Positions 10,709-19,888 of a stretch of DNA of 64,000 bases are shown here, in pieces. Each line of letters begins with the position of its first letter. Within the stretch, counting starts at the first letter, position 1. Source of the stretch: Ascochyta rabiei (taxonomy: Eukaryota; Ascomycota; Dothideomycetes; Pleosporales; Didymellaceae); NCBI RefSeq assembly GCF_004011695.2, contig NC_082413.1, positions 868,001 to 932,000 of the forward strand, read 5' to 3'. The position numbers were made by a program, and so were the translations under genes. Below the pieces are notes generated by a model. The model was given only the letters and a program-made list of their open reading frames with translations. It was not told where the DNA came from and ran no database searches.

Positions 10709-12055
10709 TTACGCCTCGACCGTCGCCGCCGCCGCCGCCTTCCTCTTCTTCTTCTTGCTCTCGGTGAAGCCCTTCCTCTCCTCGCCCTCCAACCCCACGG
10801 CCTTCAAGACCGCGAACCTCACATCCTCGATCCCCAGCCGCTTGCCCTCGACCAGCACTTCGGAGCTGCAGGCCAGGATCTCGCCCAGCGCGCCACCACC
10901 GACAGGCGGTTTTATGTCCGGCAGCAGGTCTCGCATCTTGCCTCTCAGCGCACCGACAGCGCCTCTGGATTTGAGCTTTGTTCCTTTGCCGGCCTTTTTG
11001 ATCTCGTTGGAGGGCGGGATGTACAGCTTATCCATTTTGCTCAGGAGGACCTGGTGGCTGACGCCTGCGAGGCGGAGGGAGGCGAGGATGCTGCGGTCTT
11101 TGTCCTTGACGCCGTGCTCGGCGTCGAGCAGGACGAAGACGCGTCGCAGCGCCTTGCGGCTCTGTATGTATTTCATAATCTCCACGCCCCAGGCGGAGAG
11201 GGAGCCGGAGCCATAGCCGGGCATGTCGACTATGGTCAGGCCGCTGCGGCCGACGATCTTCTCGCGCCCGGGCCCACGGCTGCCCGAGAGAGACTCGGTT
11301 TTGATGCGCACGCCGGGGTCTGGGGCGATGCCGTAGAGGTTCATCGTCTTGGTGAAGCCGGGGGTGCTGCTGGTTCGCGCCAGCAGCTTCTTTGTGTCGC
11401 AGCCCATGACGGCGTTCAGCAGGGAGCTCTTGCCTACGTTTGAGCGCCCGATGAAGGCGACTTCCGGCACGTCGGTCTCGGGGAGCATGCGGAACTGGGC
11501 GACGCTCCGTAGCAGGGTCGCCTGCTTGCCATGCTTGTCGAAGAAGGTGTTGGCGTGCGTCTTGTTCGGGTGTGTTGGTGGAGCGGTTTCGTAGTACCAG
11601 TTGTAGTCGTGCGGGCCGGTGGGGAGCGTCTCTGGGCGCGCTTTGGACTTGGACCTGGACCTGGACTGGGGAAACGATGGCAGCGGTGCAGACGGGGCGG
11701 AGGGCACCAGGCCGCCCGTGTCTCGTGCTGGTCTCGCCGGCGGCGGTGTTGGGGGCGGAACGGGGTCTGCTGGGGCTGCTGGGGCTGCTGGGGCTGCTGG
11801 GGCTGCTGGGGCTGCTGGGGCTGCTGGGGCTGCTGGGGCTGCTGGAGCTGCTGCGGCGCCCTTCTGCGCCCGTCCAGGCTGCACGCGTATCGTCGAGCCG
11901 TCCGTGAGCGTGATGGTGTCTGTCGGCGGCGCCTTGGCTGCCTCCACCAGCGGTGGACGTGCGCGCGGCCGAACCCGCAGGCCTCTCCGCTGCTGCGAAA
12001 TGCCTCGTACACGTGACCGACACAGCCAGCTCGGTGTTGGAAGAAGCGGAGCCAT
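10709..12055 (-). CDS. MRX8: mitochondrial EngB/YihA-type GTPase
   Basis: Single exon, 448 aa from the Met of MAPLLPTPSWLCRSRVRG. I chose this start because it gives a classic Arg-rich mitochondrial presequence. The frame is open to an earlier ATG at 12253, but that stretch overlaps the divergent FMC1 promoter. The G domain shows G1 GRSNVGKSSLLNAV, G2 TSSTPGFTKTMNLYG, G3 DMPGYG and G4 SKMD. This is the order and wording of EngB/YsxC proteins (human GTPBP8, yeast Mrx8), which help assemble the large ribosomal subunit, here the mitochondrial one. Between presequence and G domain lies a run of Ala-Ala-Pro units encoded by a 9-bp repeat. The C-terminus is Lys/Ala-rich. It diverges from FMC1, so two mitochondrial proteins share one promoter. 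Confidence 0.88.
   Translation of the reverse strand: MAPLLPTPSWLCRSRVRGISQQRRGLRVRPRARPPLVEAAKAPPTDTITLTDGSTIRVQPGRAQKGAAAAPAAPAAPAAPAAPAAPAAPAAPAAPADPVPPPTPPPARPARDTGGLVPSAPSAPLPSFPQSRSRSKSKARPETLPTGPHDYNWYYETAPPTHPNKTHANTFFDKHGKQATLLRSVAQFRMLPETDVPEVAFIGRSNVGKSSLLNAVMGCDTKKLLARTSSTPGFTKTMNLYGIAPDPGVRIKTESLSGSRGPGREKIVGRSGLTIVDMPGYGSGSLSAWGVEIMKYIQSRKALRRVFVLLDAEHGVKDKDRSILASLRLAGVSHQVLLSKMDKLYIPPSNEIKKAGKGTKLKSRGAVGALRGKMRDLLPDIKPPVGGGALGEILACSSEVLVEGKRLGIEDVRFAVLKAVGLEGEERKGFTESKKKKRKAAAAATVEA
11764..11853. repeat. 9-bp tandem repeat coding for (Ala-Ala-Pro)n
   Basis: About ten near-perfect copies of GGGGCTGCT on the plus strand. They read as Ala-Ala-Pro units in the EngB-type GTPase on the minus strand. 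The unit is a multiple of three, so copy-number change would keep the frame. Confidence 0.9.
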
Positions 12056-12315
12056 GTCCAGAGCGAAAGCCAGGACTCGCTCGACAGCTGCAACCCAGGC
12101 ACGAACTTGACCCGCGGCCCAAGCGCTCCCCCGAACCCCCCCGGCATTTTCGCCGCAGCACCTCCGCACCCACCCATCGTGATCATCAATCACCAGCTCG
12201 CTATTCGCACCACCAGGCCAGCGACTCGACTCCAACTCCAGCCCCAGCTCCAACCCTCACCTGGCCCCACATCTTGCGAAGGAGAAGAAAAGAAAAAAAA
12301 ATCCCCCCGCCCGCA

Positions 12316-12669
12316 ATGTCCTCCGCCCCGCAGCTGCGCTCCCTGTACCGCCGCCTCCTGCGCGAACTGCCCGTCAAAGACCAAACCAGCCGCACCGCGC
12401 ACCAAAAGCTGTCCGCCGCCTCGCCGCTGCAAAAGCGTCTGCGCCAGCACTTCACCACGGCCCGCCCCACCGACCCCGCGAGCCAGGCGGCCCAGGCCGA
12501 GCAGTTCGTCCAGTACATTCAGGCGCAGCGCATGTACGCCACGCTCATCGAGCGGTACAATCCCGGCATGGGCATGAGCGAGGAGGAGCGCGTCAGGCTG
12601 AGCGCGAGGCGGATAGGCATGAACCTGCCCGTTGAGTTTGAGGCGGGTGGCGAGGGCGGGAAGCAGTAG
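12316..12669 (+). CDS. FMC1: ATP synthase assembly factor FMC1 (LYR protein)
   Basis: Single exon, 117 aa. The Met before SSAPQLRSLYRRLLREL places the LYR motif (L-Y-R at about residues 9-11) at the N-terminus, as usual for LYR-family matrix proteins. Downstream there is a conserved Phe (LRQHF) and a helical AQAEQFVQYIQAQRMYATLI segment, then ERYNPGMGMSEEERVRLSAR, which is typical of fungal FMC1. FMC1 works in the mitochondrial matrix with the Atp12 chaperone in assembling the F1 sector of ATP synthase, especially at high temperature. The protein length matches the family. Its start is about 260 bp from the start of the EngB-type GTPase on the other strand. Confidence 0.85.
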   Translation: MSSAPQLRSLYRRLLRELPVKDQTSRTAHQKLSAASPLQKRLRQHFTTARPTDPASQAAQAEQFVQYIQAQRMYATLIERYNPGMGMSEEERVRLSARRIGMNLPVEFEAGGEGGKQ

Positions 12670-13072
12670 CTTGCTTTGCTCAGAGGACATGCAGCTGCCG
12701 ACGTGGGGTTGTGCATCACAGCGGACCTGGCTCGACAAGCGCTGGAGAGTCGATCGACGAAGAGAACGGGCGTGGCTCCACGAGAGACGGCAGAAGCGTT
12801 GGAGAGTCGATCGACCAAGAGAACCGTCATGGCTGGAAGCAAGTCACGTCAAGACTTGAGCACGGTTAGAGCTGCGTAGAGTCTAACCTTACTGTATATG
12901 TATCGCTGTGCAAAGAAGCTCATCCCTCCTGTCCCAGAGACAGTTTGATAGGGAACATGGCAAAACATCTTGGCGACTTCAGCAAACTCCACAAAGACGC
13001 ACGAATCTGTCTCTAGCTATGGGGAGGCTCCAACACCCTCCAGCTCGTATCGTCAGTCCTGTATTCTCGACG
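12670..13072. other. intergenic region with a short direct duplication
   Basis: Holds the FMC1 3' end. A 26-bp motif beginning CTGGAGAGTCGATCGAC occurs at about 12741-12766 and again near 12799-12824 with few changes. No gene recognised. Confidence 0.55.
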
Positions 13073-13369
13073 TGATGCTCTGTCTACTGGATTTCTATTC
13101 CAAAGGCAATGAAACTGTCGTTGCTTCCACTCCATCCTCTCATGCTCTGTCTATTGGTTCTCTATTCCAAAGATCCTCTCATGCTCTGTCTACTGGTTTT
13201 CTATTCCAAAGATCCTCTCATGCTCTGTCTACTGGTTTTCTATTCCAAAGATCCTCTCATGCTCTGTCTACTGGTTTTCTATTCCAAAGATCCTCTCATG
13301 CTCTGTCTATTGGTCTTCTATTCCAAAGGCAAAAAAACAGCCATTGCTTCCACTCCATCCTCTCATGCG
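13073..13369. repeat. 39-bp minisatellite, about five copies
   Basis: The core, about 13134-13329, is five tandem copies of a 39-bp unit that contains CTCATGCTCTGTCTACTGG and ends ATTCCAAAG. Sequence variants sit mainly in the first and last copies. Flanking DNA on both sides shares a further motif (TTGCTTCCACTCCATCCTCT) next to a partial unit, so an older, longer duplication encloses the array. The unit length is a multiple of three and leaves frames open by chance. It lies just past the 3' end of the aminotransferase gene. Confidence 0.9.
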
Positions 13370-13485
13370 CTCAAGACATGCCACCACGCGGCCTCATGGG
13401 CATCTGCTTGTGGCCAGGGTTCTCACGGTACCTAAAGTATGTCAGCTCACCACCCACAGCCCAATGCATCGACGACCCTCCAAAC

Positions 13486-14984
13486 TCACTTCTGAACAAT
13501 CTTCTGGATCGAGTCCAGACCCCTCTCCAGCACATCCATCCTCGGTCCATAGCTCAGGCGCACAAAGTGGTGGCACGGGCTGTCGAACAGATCACGGCGC
13601 TTGCTGGGGTTCAAATCGAAGAAGATACCGGGCACGACAATGACCTTCTCTTCCAGACACGCCTGGAAGAAGTTGAGGCCGTCGTTGATCCCCTCCGGCA
13701 GCCCGCTCAGGTCCAACCACAGGTAGAACGTCGAGTTGGGCATGTACGGGAACGTGAAGCCGATTTCCTGCAGCCGTCCGATGACGTAGTCACGCTTCGT
13801 GCGGAAATGCGTCTGCAGCGCGCGCATCTCATTGCGCACCCGCGGCGGGCTCAGCATCTCAATGGCCGCCTCCTGGAAGGGCACGTTGCAGCCGCCATCG
13901 AGGTAGGAACCGCAAGAGCCAATGGCGCTGATGAACTCCTTGGGGCCAAGAACCCAGGCCACTCGCCAGCCTGGAAGACGGAAGCGCTTGGTCAGGCCAT
14001 CGATGATGAGTACATCGTCCTCGTCGACGTCTTCGACGTTGTCAGCCGCCGAGATGACGGTGCCGTCGCAGTTGGTGGTGTAGTTGTAACCGCAGTAGAA
14101 TTCGTCCATGATGAGGGTTGCGCGGTCACGGCAGATGTTCTGGATTTTCGCCAGCTCAGGGTTGGTAACCATTTGACCGGTTGGGTTCCTCGGGTTGGAA
14201 GTCAAGAGCACGGAGGTGCCACGGGCGATTTCCTCAGCCACCTTGTCGGGCGACATGTGGTACTGGTCCTGCTCACCGAGCGGGATAGGAATAGCAGCAA
14301 TGTTCTTGAACAAGGACAACATCTCGTTGTAGGCTGTGTAGTCAGGGATAAAGAAGCCCAAGTAGCAGGTGCCCAAAACAGCAGCGATTCGAATCAGCCC
14401 TGCGCGGCCACCAGGGACAATGCATACGTTCTCATATGTGTACTGGCTCTCCTTTCCTTGGCGGTGGTGTTGGTTGTAAAGGTTGGCGACTGCCTCCCTC
14501 AGTGGCTTAATGCCAGCGGTGGGACCGTATTCTCGGCCGTGTGCGCTGATATCGACCTCCTTAGGGCGCTCAAAACAGCCCTCGATGCCATCGTCAACCT
14601 CTGGGGCTCCCTGACCCAGGTTTGACCAAAGGTCTGGCTCGTCGGCAAAACCATACTTGTAGGCCTGCTCTGATGTCCAGACGACACCTGTGGTAGAGCG
14701 AGAAGGATCGAGCCCAGCGTGGGGCTTGTGGCCTTCGTGCGATTCACGGAAGTTGCGGTGGATGCTGGAGCCAAGTTCTAGGAATATCAGTCAGAAAAGA
14801 GATTCAACCACGCTGGACGGACGGGACGTCTTGTCTCCTGCCATCGTTCCAAGTTCCTCCTGCTCTCACACACCAACTCCAAGCACTTACCATTACCACT
14901 CGGTTCCTTGGAGCTCGAGAACCTCCTCTGACCATGGCCAGCACCGGCCTTTAGTATCGGGACCTTATCTGCTGAGAAAGACAT
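13486..14984 (-). CDS. class I/II PLP-dependent aminotransferase
   Basis: Two exons, 14984-14891 and 14777-13486, giving 461 aa. The 113-nt intron splits a Glu codon, and splicing gives SGNELGSSIHRNFRESH. Hallmarks of fold-type I: NPRNPTGQ (about 226-233, the conserved Asn that contacts the PLP ring), the Asp and Tyr of MDEFYCGYNY (PLP nitrogen and phenol contacts), and the lysine in DGLTKRFRLPGWR (K295, Schiff base, with the PGxR motif). The N-terminus (TSEQAYKYGFADEPDLWSNL) and overall length are closest to ACC-synthase-like or aspartate/tyrosine aminotransferase-like fungal proteins. The substrate cannot be read from sequence. It has no obvious signal peptide. The 3' flank carries the 39-bp minisatellite. 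Confidence 0.85.
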
Positions 14985-15875
14985 GTTGATGGGTTGGAGC
15001 TCGAAGACAAGCTTTCGCCAATGTAGGAGGGGTTAAGCTTAAGCAAAGCGGGGCTGGCAGGATCGGAGGATTGGACCCTGAATCTGTTGTGCTACCGGTA
15101 CCGCCGATGAGCTGAAAGTCGGAGGAAAGCAACAACGTAGGTGAGAGCTACGGAGGGAGAAGAGGGAAAGGGATGCAAACGAGAATAGGTGGGGTCAGCT
15201 ACGGTCGGGCCTTTGGAGATGTCACTACGTCGCTCTCGCAATGCCCACCAATGCACACCGCAGCTTCGCCGCCATGTGCTGCATCCACTCCCAGGCTCCG
15301 ATCTGAGAACGCGCGCTGTGCCAGGACCAACGATCCCCGACCGATGTTCAGCCACTGCAGCCACTAGAGAGGGTGGACCCACGGCCCAATCACATATATG
15401 CCGCTGTGCCTCGTGCTTCTCGTTGTAACTGCTTGTGTAGCACAGCACGCACAGCATGTTTGCTTACTGCACGCTGCTCTCACACCGCCGCATCTTGTCG
15501 TACATGCACAGTAGTATCCGTTCAGTTGTCTACAAGCCTTACTGCGACTCACACTGCATCCTGTCTGCGCGTCTCCGTGAGTCTGGTTGCCCCTGTCAGC
15601 TTACCTTCAGCTGCCACGAAAAAGCAACTGCACTCTTACAAAAAAGCTCGTTTCTTTCGAACGTTATACAACCAATTCGGCAGAGCAACTTTTACAATGA
15701 CAATGCAATCAGACAACTGTCTTAGGGTCGGCAGATCTTGGATTCTTTAGATGCCCCGTAAAGATTCTATGAGTCATACGGAAACTGCAGGTCCTTGTGG
15801 GAACGTGTACATTGCACATATCTATATACCACTACGACTACTCATGCAACATATCCTACAGTACAAAAGAGAAAA
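14985..15875. other. intergenic region, nothing recognised
   Basis: Promoter side of the aminotransferase and 3' side of VPH1, both on the minus strand. No repeat or RNA gene seen. Open frames on either strand are short and Cys/Ser-rich without domain signals. Confidence 0.5.
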
Positions 15876-18556
15876 CTACTCCACCGGATCCTCCTCAAGC
15901 AGGACCTTGAAGCTGAACGGCTCAAACGGCACACCATCACCAATGAAATGCTTGCTCATAGCCTCGACCCAGTGCAGACGCAGCGAATGCAACATGGCAC
16001 TCGTACCCTCCATAACACAAAGAACCATGACGGTGAGCACGAACCAGAAACCGAAGATGAACACCATAAGAATCGAACCAACGACACCGGTGTGAGTGAA
16101 GGCGTTCTTCATAGTCATCTCCCAAAGAACGATGGAGAGACGCTGATGAGCGAGAGAGAGGGCCCAGAGACGGAGATAAGAGGCGGTGTGAGAGACGCAG
16201 TTGAGGCAGAATTCTATCATGTGTTAGGATATATTGCTGTGCCCGAGGATAGGTGTGCTTACCGATGGTGTGGATGACCTGGTGGATCATGATCTCGCCA
16301 AAGTCAAATTCCTCATGCTCTTCACCGTGACCAATGTCTTGAGTGATCATTGCAATGCCGTCATCATCGTCTCCAAAGCTCTCGCGTCCACCGTTGGCGT
16401 TACCGTTCGTGTCTTCATCCTCGTCGTCCAAGGCGCTGACGCGAGCGGACTCGCCAATGCCACGGTAGCCCAAAGCCTTAGCCCTGTTGTGCTCCCAGCG
16501 GAGGTAGAAAGGCTTCAAGAAGAGAAGAATAGGGACGCAGACAAGAGCCATCAGTAAAAGGATGACCTGTACGGTAGCCTGGCCAGGGTACAATGGCTGG
16601 TCGGGGTTCTCAAGGGTACCGGGTTGCAAGAACATGTAGATCAGCATGTTCAGCAGAGAAGGAGGGTCTTGTCCCTTGGCGGCCCAGTCGATAGACCACT
16701 TGTACACAATTGAGAAGGACAAATATCCAAAGATGGACTGGAAGAAGATCATGCCAGGCACAAAGTTACCCCAGATGTCGATGGGTGTCTTGAAGTAGCG
16801 TGCATTGACGAGCGACCACATGAGCGAGAAGGTCATGTGGCACCAACCAAGAAGAATACTGAGCTTCATCTTGTAACTGTTGGAGAAGAGCAGGTCGTTC
16901 TCAGTGTCGTGCCAGCGGTAATCCAGGCCAAAGGGGTAGGTGTAGCCTTCGACGCGAGAAGCAGTAGGACCCTTGCCATCGTTGTCCCAGACCCACATAG
17001 ACTTGAACCAGGGAAGACCGAGGGAGAAGGCGTCGCAGTAGATCAGACCAGTGTAGATGGAGAAGAGACCCATCATGAAGACAATGTAACGACCGTAAAA
17101 CATCATAGAGAACAGCTCGTCGAGCTTGCTGCGCTCCAGTCTGCGCTCGTAGTAGATCATAGCCAAAGCCGCGCACAGAAGGATGATACCGTGACCAGCA
17201 TCACCAAACATGACAGCGAACATGAAGGGGAAGGTAACGATGGCGGGCAGCGCAGGGTTGACTTCGCGGTACTTGATGGTTCCATAAGCGTCGATGATGG
17301 TCTGGAAACCATTGGTGAATCTGTTGACCTTGAAGTAGGTGGGCGGCGTCTTCGTCGTCTTGATCTGGTTGACAATGGTTGGTACTGACAATCCAGCGCG
17401 CTCGTTAACGTCGGAAAGAGTGGACTTGATGAGATCAAGGGAGCTAGTCGGGGCCCAGGCTTCTGCAATGAGGGTTTTGCGTTGGTGGTCGTATGAAAAC
17501 CTGTTCAGCGTCTCGTAGGTAGCCTTCTCCTTCTTGATGACTACCATCCAGGCCGCCAGGTTACGACCAATGGCGGTCAACTCCGCATCCAGTGTTGACT
17601 TGGTGTTGCGCAGTACGCTGGCCAGGTCGCTCAGACGTGTGTTGACTTCACGGATCTGGTCGCGGCGCAGCTCGCTGTTCTCATCGACACTGTACAGGTC
17701 GGCGCCGAGAGATTCGGAGATCTTGCGGATCTTGGCGATGATCTCCTTACCGTGAGCGAAAATGATGAAGACGTTCTTGCTGGTCTCCTCGTTGGTCTCG
17801 GGGTTGATGATGGGCTCGGGGATCTCGGACTGGTTCATGTACAGGTTGCCACGAAGCGTACGCCACAAGATCCTCTCAAAAGCGGCAATGCGCTCGCGAG
17901 GGATAACACCAGCAACGAAACCAATGTTCATGACGGTGAAGGATCGCTCGGCTGAGGCATCGCCCGAGCCGTTCTGCTCCACATCGCGGAGGAGAGGCGC
18001 ATCGTCGTCATCGTCAAGAGACTGCCTGATCTCTTCGGTCTGCCCCCGGGCGCGGTCGAAGAAGCCGCCAGCCTCTCTCAGCACCCAGCGCCACTCTGTC
18101 AGTTCCACCTCGCGCTTCTTCAGCGTCTCGTAGCTCTCGTTGAGGGAGGCGATGCGCTGTTCCAGGCTCTGGCTCTTGTCGGCAAGCTCGTCGATCTCGG
18201 AGGCCGAGGGGGAGGTGAAGGGGTTGTTGAAGTCGTAGATGGAGCGCATCGCAATGTCTGCCTTGTCCATCTGGGCGTGGAAGTAGCGCAGCTGGCGCTC
18301 CACGTTGTCGAGGCGGCGGATCTCCTGCGTGAAGGTGCGCTGGAAGGCAGTCGTCTCGGCATTGAGCTGGCATCCCGTCAATCTGCAAGTCCACGTCTAG
18401 CATCAAAGCCTGCACATGTGCACTCACATCTCTGAAGTCCATGACGCCGAGCTCTCCAAGCGCAGAGACAACCTCGCGGCCAATCTCGTTGGCAATGTAG
18501 AGCTGGGTCAAGGACATGTCCGCCGAGCGGAACATGGTGTCCTTTTGCGGTGCCAT
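15876..18556 (-). CDS. VPH1: V-type proton ATPase subunit a
   Basis: Three exons, 18556-18428, 18366-16263 and 16213-15876, giving 856 aa, the normal size for the 95-116 kDa a subunit. The first junction rebuilds [18 protein letters not shown] and the second [20 protein letters not shown], both conserved in the family. The N-terminal half is the cytosolic arm with coiled-coil segments ([17 protein letters not shown]). The C-terminal half carries the membrane helices, with the proton-path arginine in [15 protein letters not shown]. Subunit a forms the proton half-channels of the Vo sector on vacuole, Golgi or endosome membranes. There is one copy here, most like Vph1 (vacuolar). The Vph1/Stv1 choice is an inference. 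Acid vacuoles also matter for iron storage, but I claim no link to the neighbouring locus. Confidence 0.95.
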
Positions 18557-18881
18557 GATGGCGGTAGAGAGACAAGTCTTCCTGCGGGGGGCTGCTTGTC
18601 TCAAGGTCCGTTCGGGGCGCGGGCGGCGAGATGGGTGTTGATGAGTGCTGTGCTGCCATCATGGCGTTCCAAGCTGCACATTGCGCTAAGCCACGTCACG
18701 TGATTCGACAGCTGCGTCATCTCGTAGACCATCACTCAGCACGTAGACAAGAAGCAGAGAGAGCTGAGATAAGTTCGCCATCAACAACTGCCGCAATAGT
18801 CCCCAATATATCTACGCCTGTCTTGCACGCAACCATGGACTTCGCGCATCACCCACCGTAACAGCGACAGTGCAACGGCAC
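18557..18881. other. VPH1 promoter / 3' flank of the secreted protein
   Basis: About 325 bp between the VPH1 start and the stop of the next minus-strand gene. No recognisable element. Confidence 0.5.
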
Positions 18882-19386
18882 CTACTCGGCCAAGCCCTCA
18901 GCTCTTGTCCAGCGACAAGTCCCGCCAGAGCATATCGAGCCCGAGCCCTCACACCTCTCTACCCATTTGTACACCTCCGGACCCTTGCACTCGAACACAC
19001 TCGCCCACGCTCCCGGTCCGTCCCAACACTCTGGCATAGCCCACGGCCGCTTGCACCGATTGCAGCTCTGCCAGTCGTTCTTGTACTTCTGGTTGCAGTA
19101 CTGGTGGAGGATATCTTGTTTGGTCACGTCTGAGGAGTATTAGCAAGGGTTGTGCTTACGTGCGAGAGAAGAACAGCGACGATCAGATAGGAAACAGGAG
19201 GTGGGACATACTGAGATCACCAACGATGGCGCCAAAGCAGTAACGCTGGCCGATTTTGCACTGCCCAGCCGTCACGAGCGCTCCGCCTTTGCCAATCTGC
19301 TGAGAGCCACTGGAGTCCTGCTTTTCGGCTGAGGGAAGGGCTAATGCGAAGACGGCGAAGGTGAGCATGCGAAACAGGAACTGCAT
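18882..19386 (-). CDS. small secreted cysteine-rich protein
   Basis: Two exons, 19386-19212 and 19129-18882, giving 140 aa. The 82-nt intron (GTATGT start, CTCAG end) splits an Asn codon. Residues 1-20 form a signal peptide (MQFLFRMLTFAVFALALPSA). The mature chain has ten cysteines, an even number that could form five disulfides: two in QCKIGQRYC, then YCNQ, SCNRC, PEC, FEC, ERC, SIC and GTC. It has many Trp and charged residues and no membrane segment or GPI tail. Small, Cys-rich secreted fungal proteins of this size often act outside the cell, for example in host or microbe contact, but no family is recognised and no function is assigned. It lies between VPH1 and the NRPS on the same strand. 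Confidence 0.72.
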
Positions 19387-19888
19387 ATCGACTGGGGCGT
19401 GGTAACAGTGACAACCTGCGTGCCGAGAGCTCCTGAGTAATGGGTGATAGTGATATGAGGCTGCTATGCGGGTGCTGTGGATACGCTTAACGCTGCTGAG
19501 TGGGTGCTGAAGGTGCTGAGAGAACAGTAATGATTTCGATTGTCAGTGCTTGGGCAGCTCCTCCATCAAGGCCAGACACAGGAAGGGACTGCTAAAGTCA
19601 CTGCACTTTCCTAGCATCAATGATGCCGTCTGCCGTGTGTGTGACACGTCACAAGTAACGACCAAGCACATTCCTGATAATCTGGCGCTGAGGAAGTTGC
19701 AACCGTGGATGTATTGAATCACCTTGCTGAACCCACGTGGTGACGCGAAATGAGCACGTCGATACTGATCACGAAGCAAGGAACCCACTATTGGTTGAAC
19801 GCGATGACACTACCCTAGACAAAGCAAGGAACATCCACAAACTAAACATGATCCCCAACACCATGACCATACTCCAAAGTGCAACGAA
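19387..19888. other. intergenic region, nothing recognised
   Basis: Upstream of the secreted-protein gene and downstream of the NRPS. Only presumed promoter and 3' UTR sequence. Confidence 0.5.

Noticed and set aside
12970..14625. Long plus-strand frame (551 aa) over the minisatellite and aminotransferase
   Set aside because: It is the antisense of the aminotransferase joined to the 39-bp repeat. The minus strand carries all PLP motifs.
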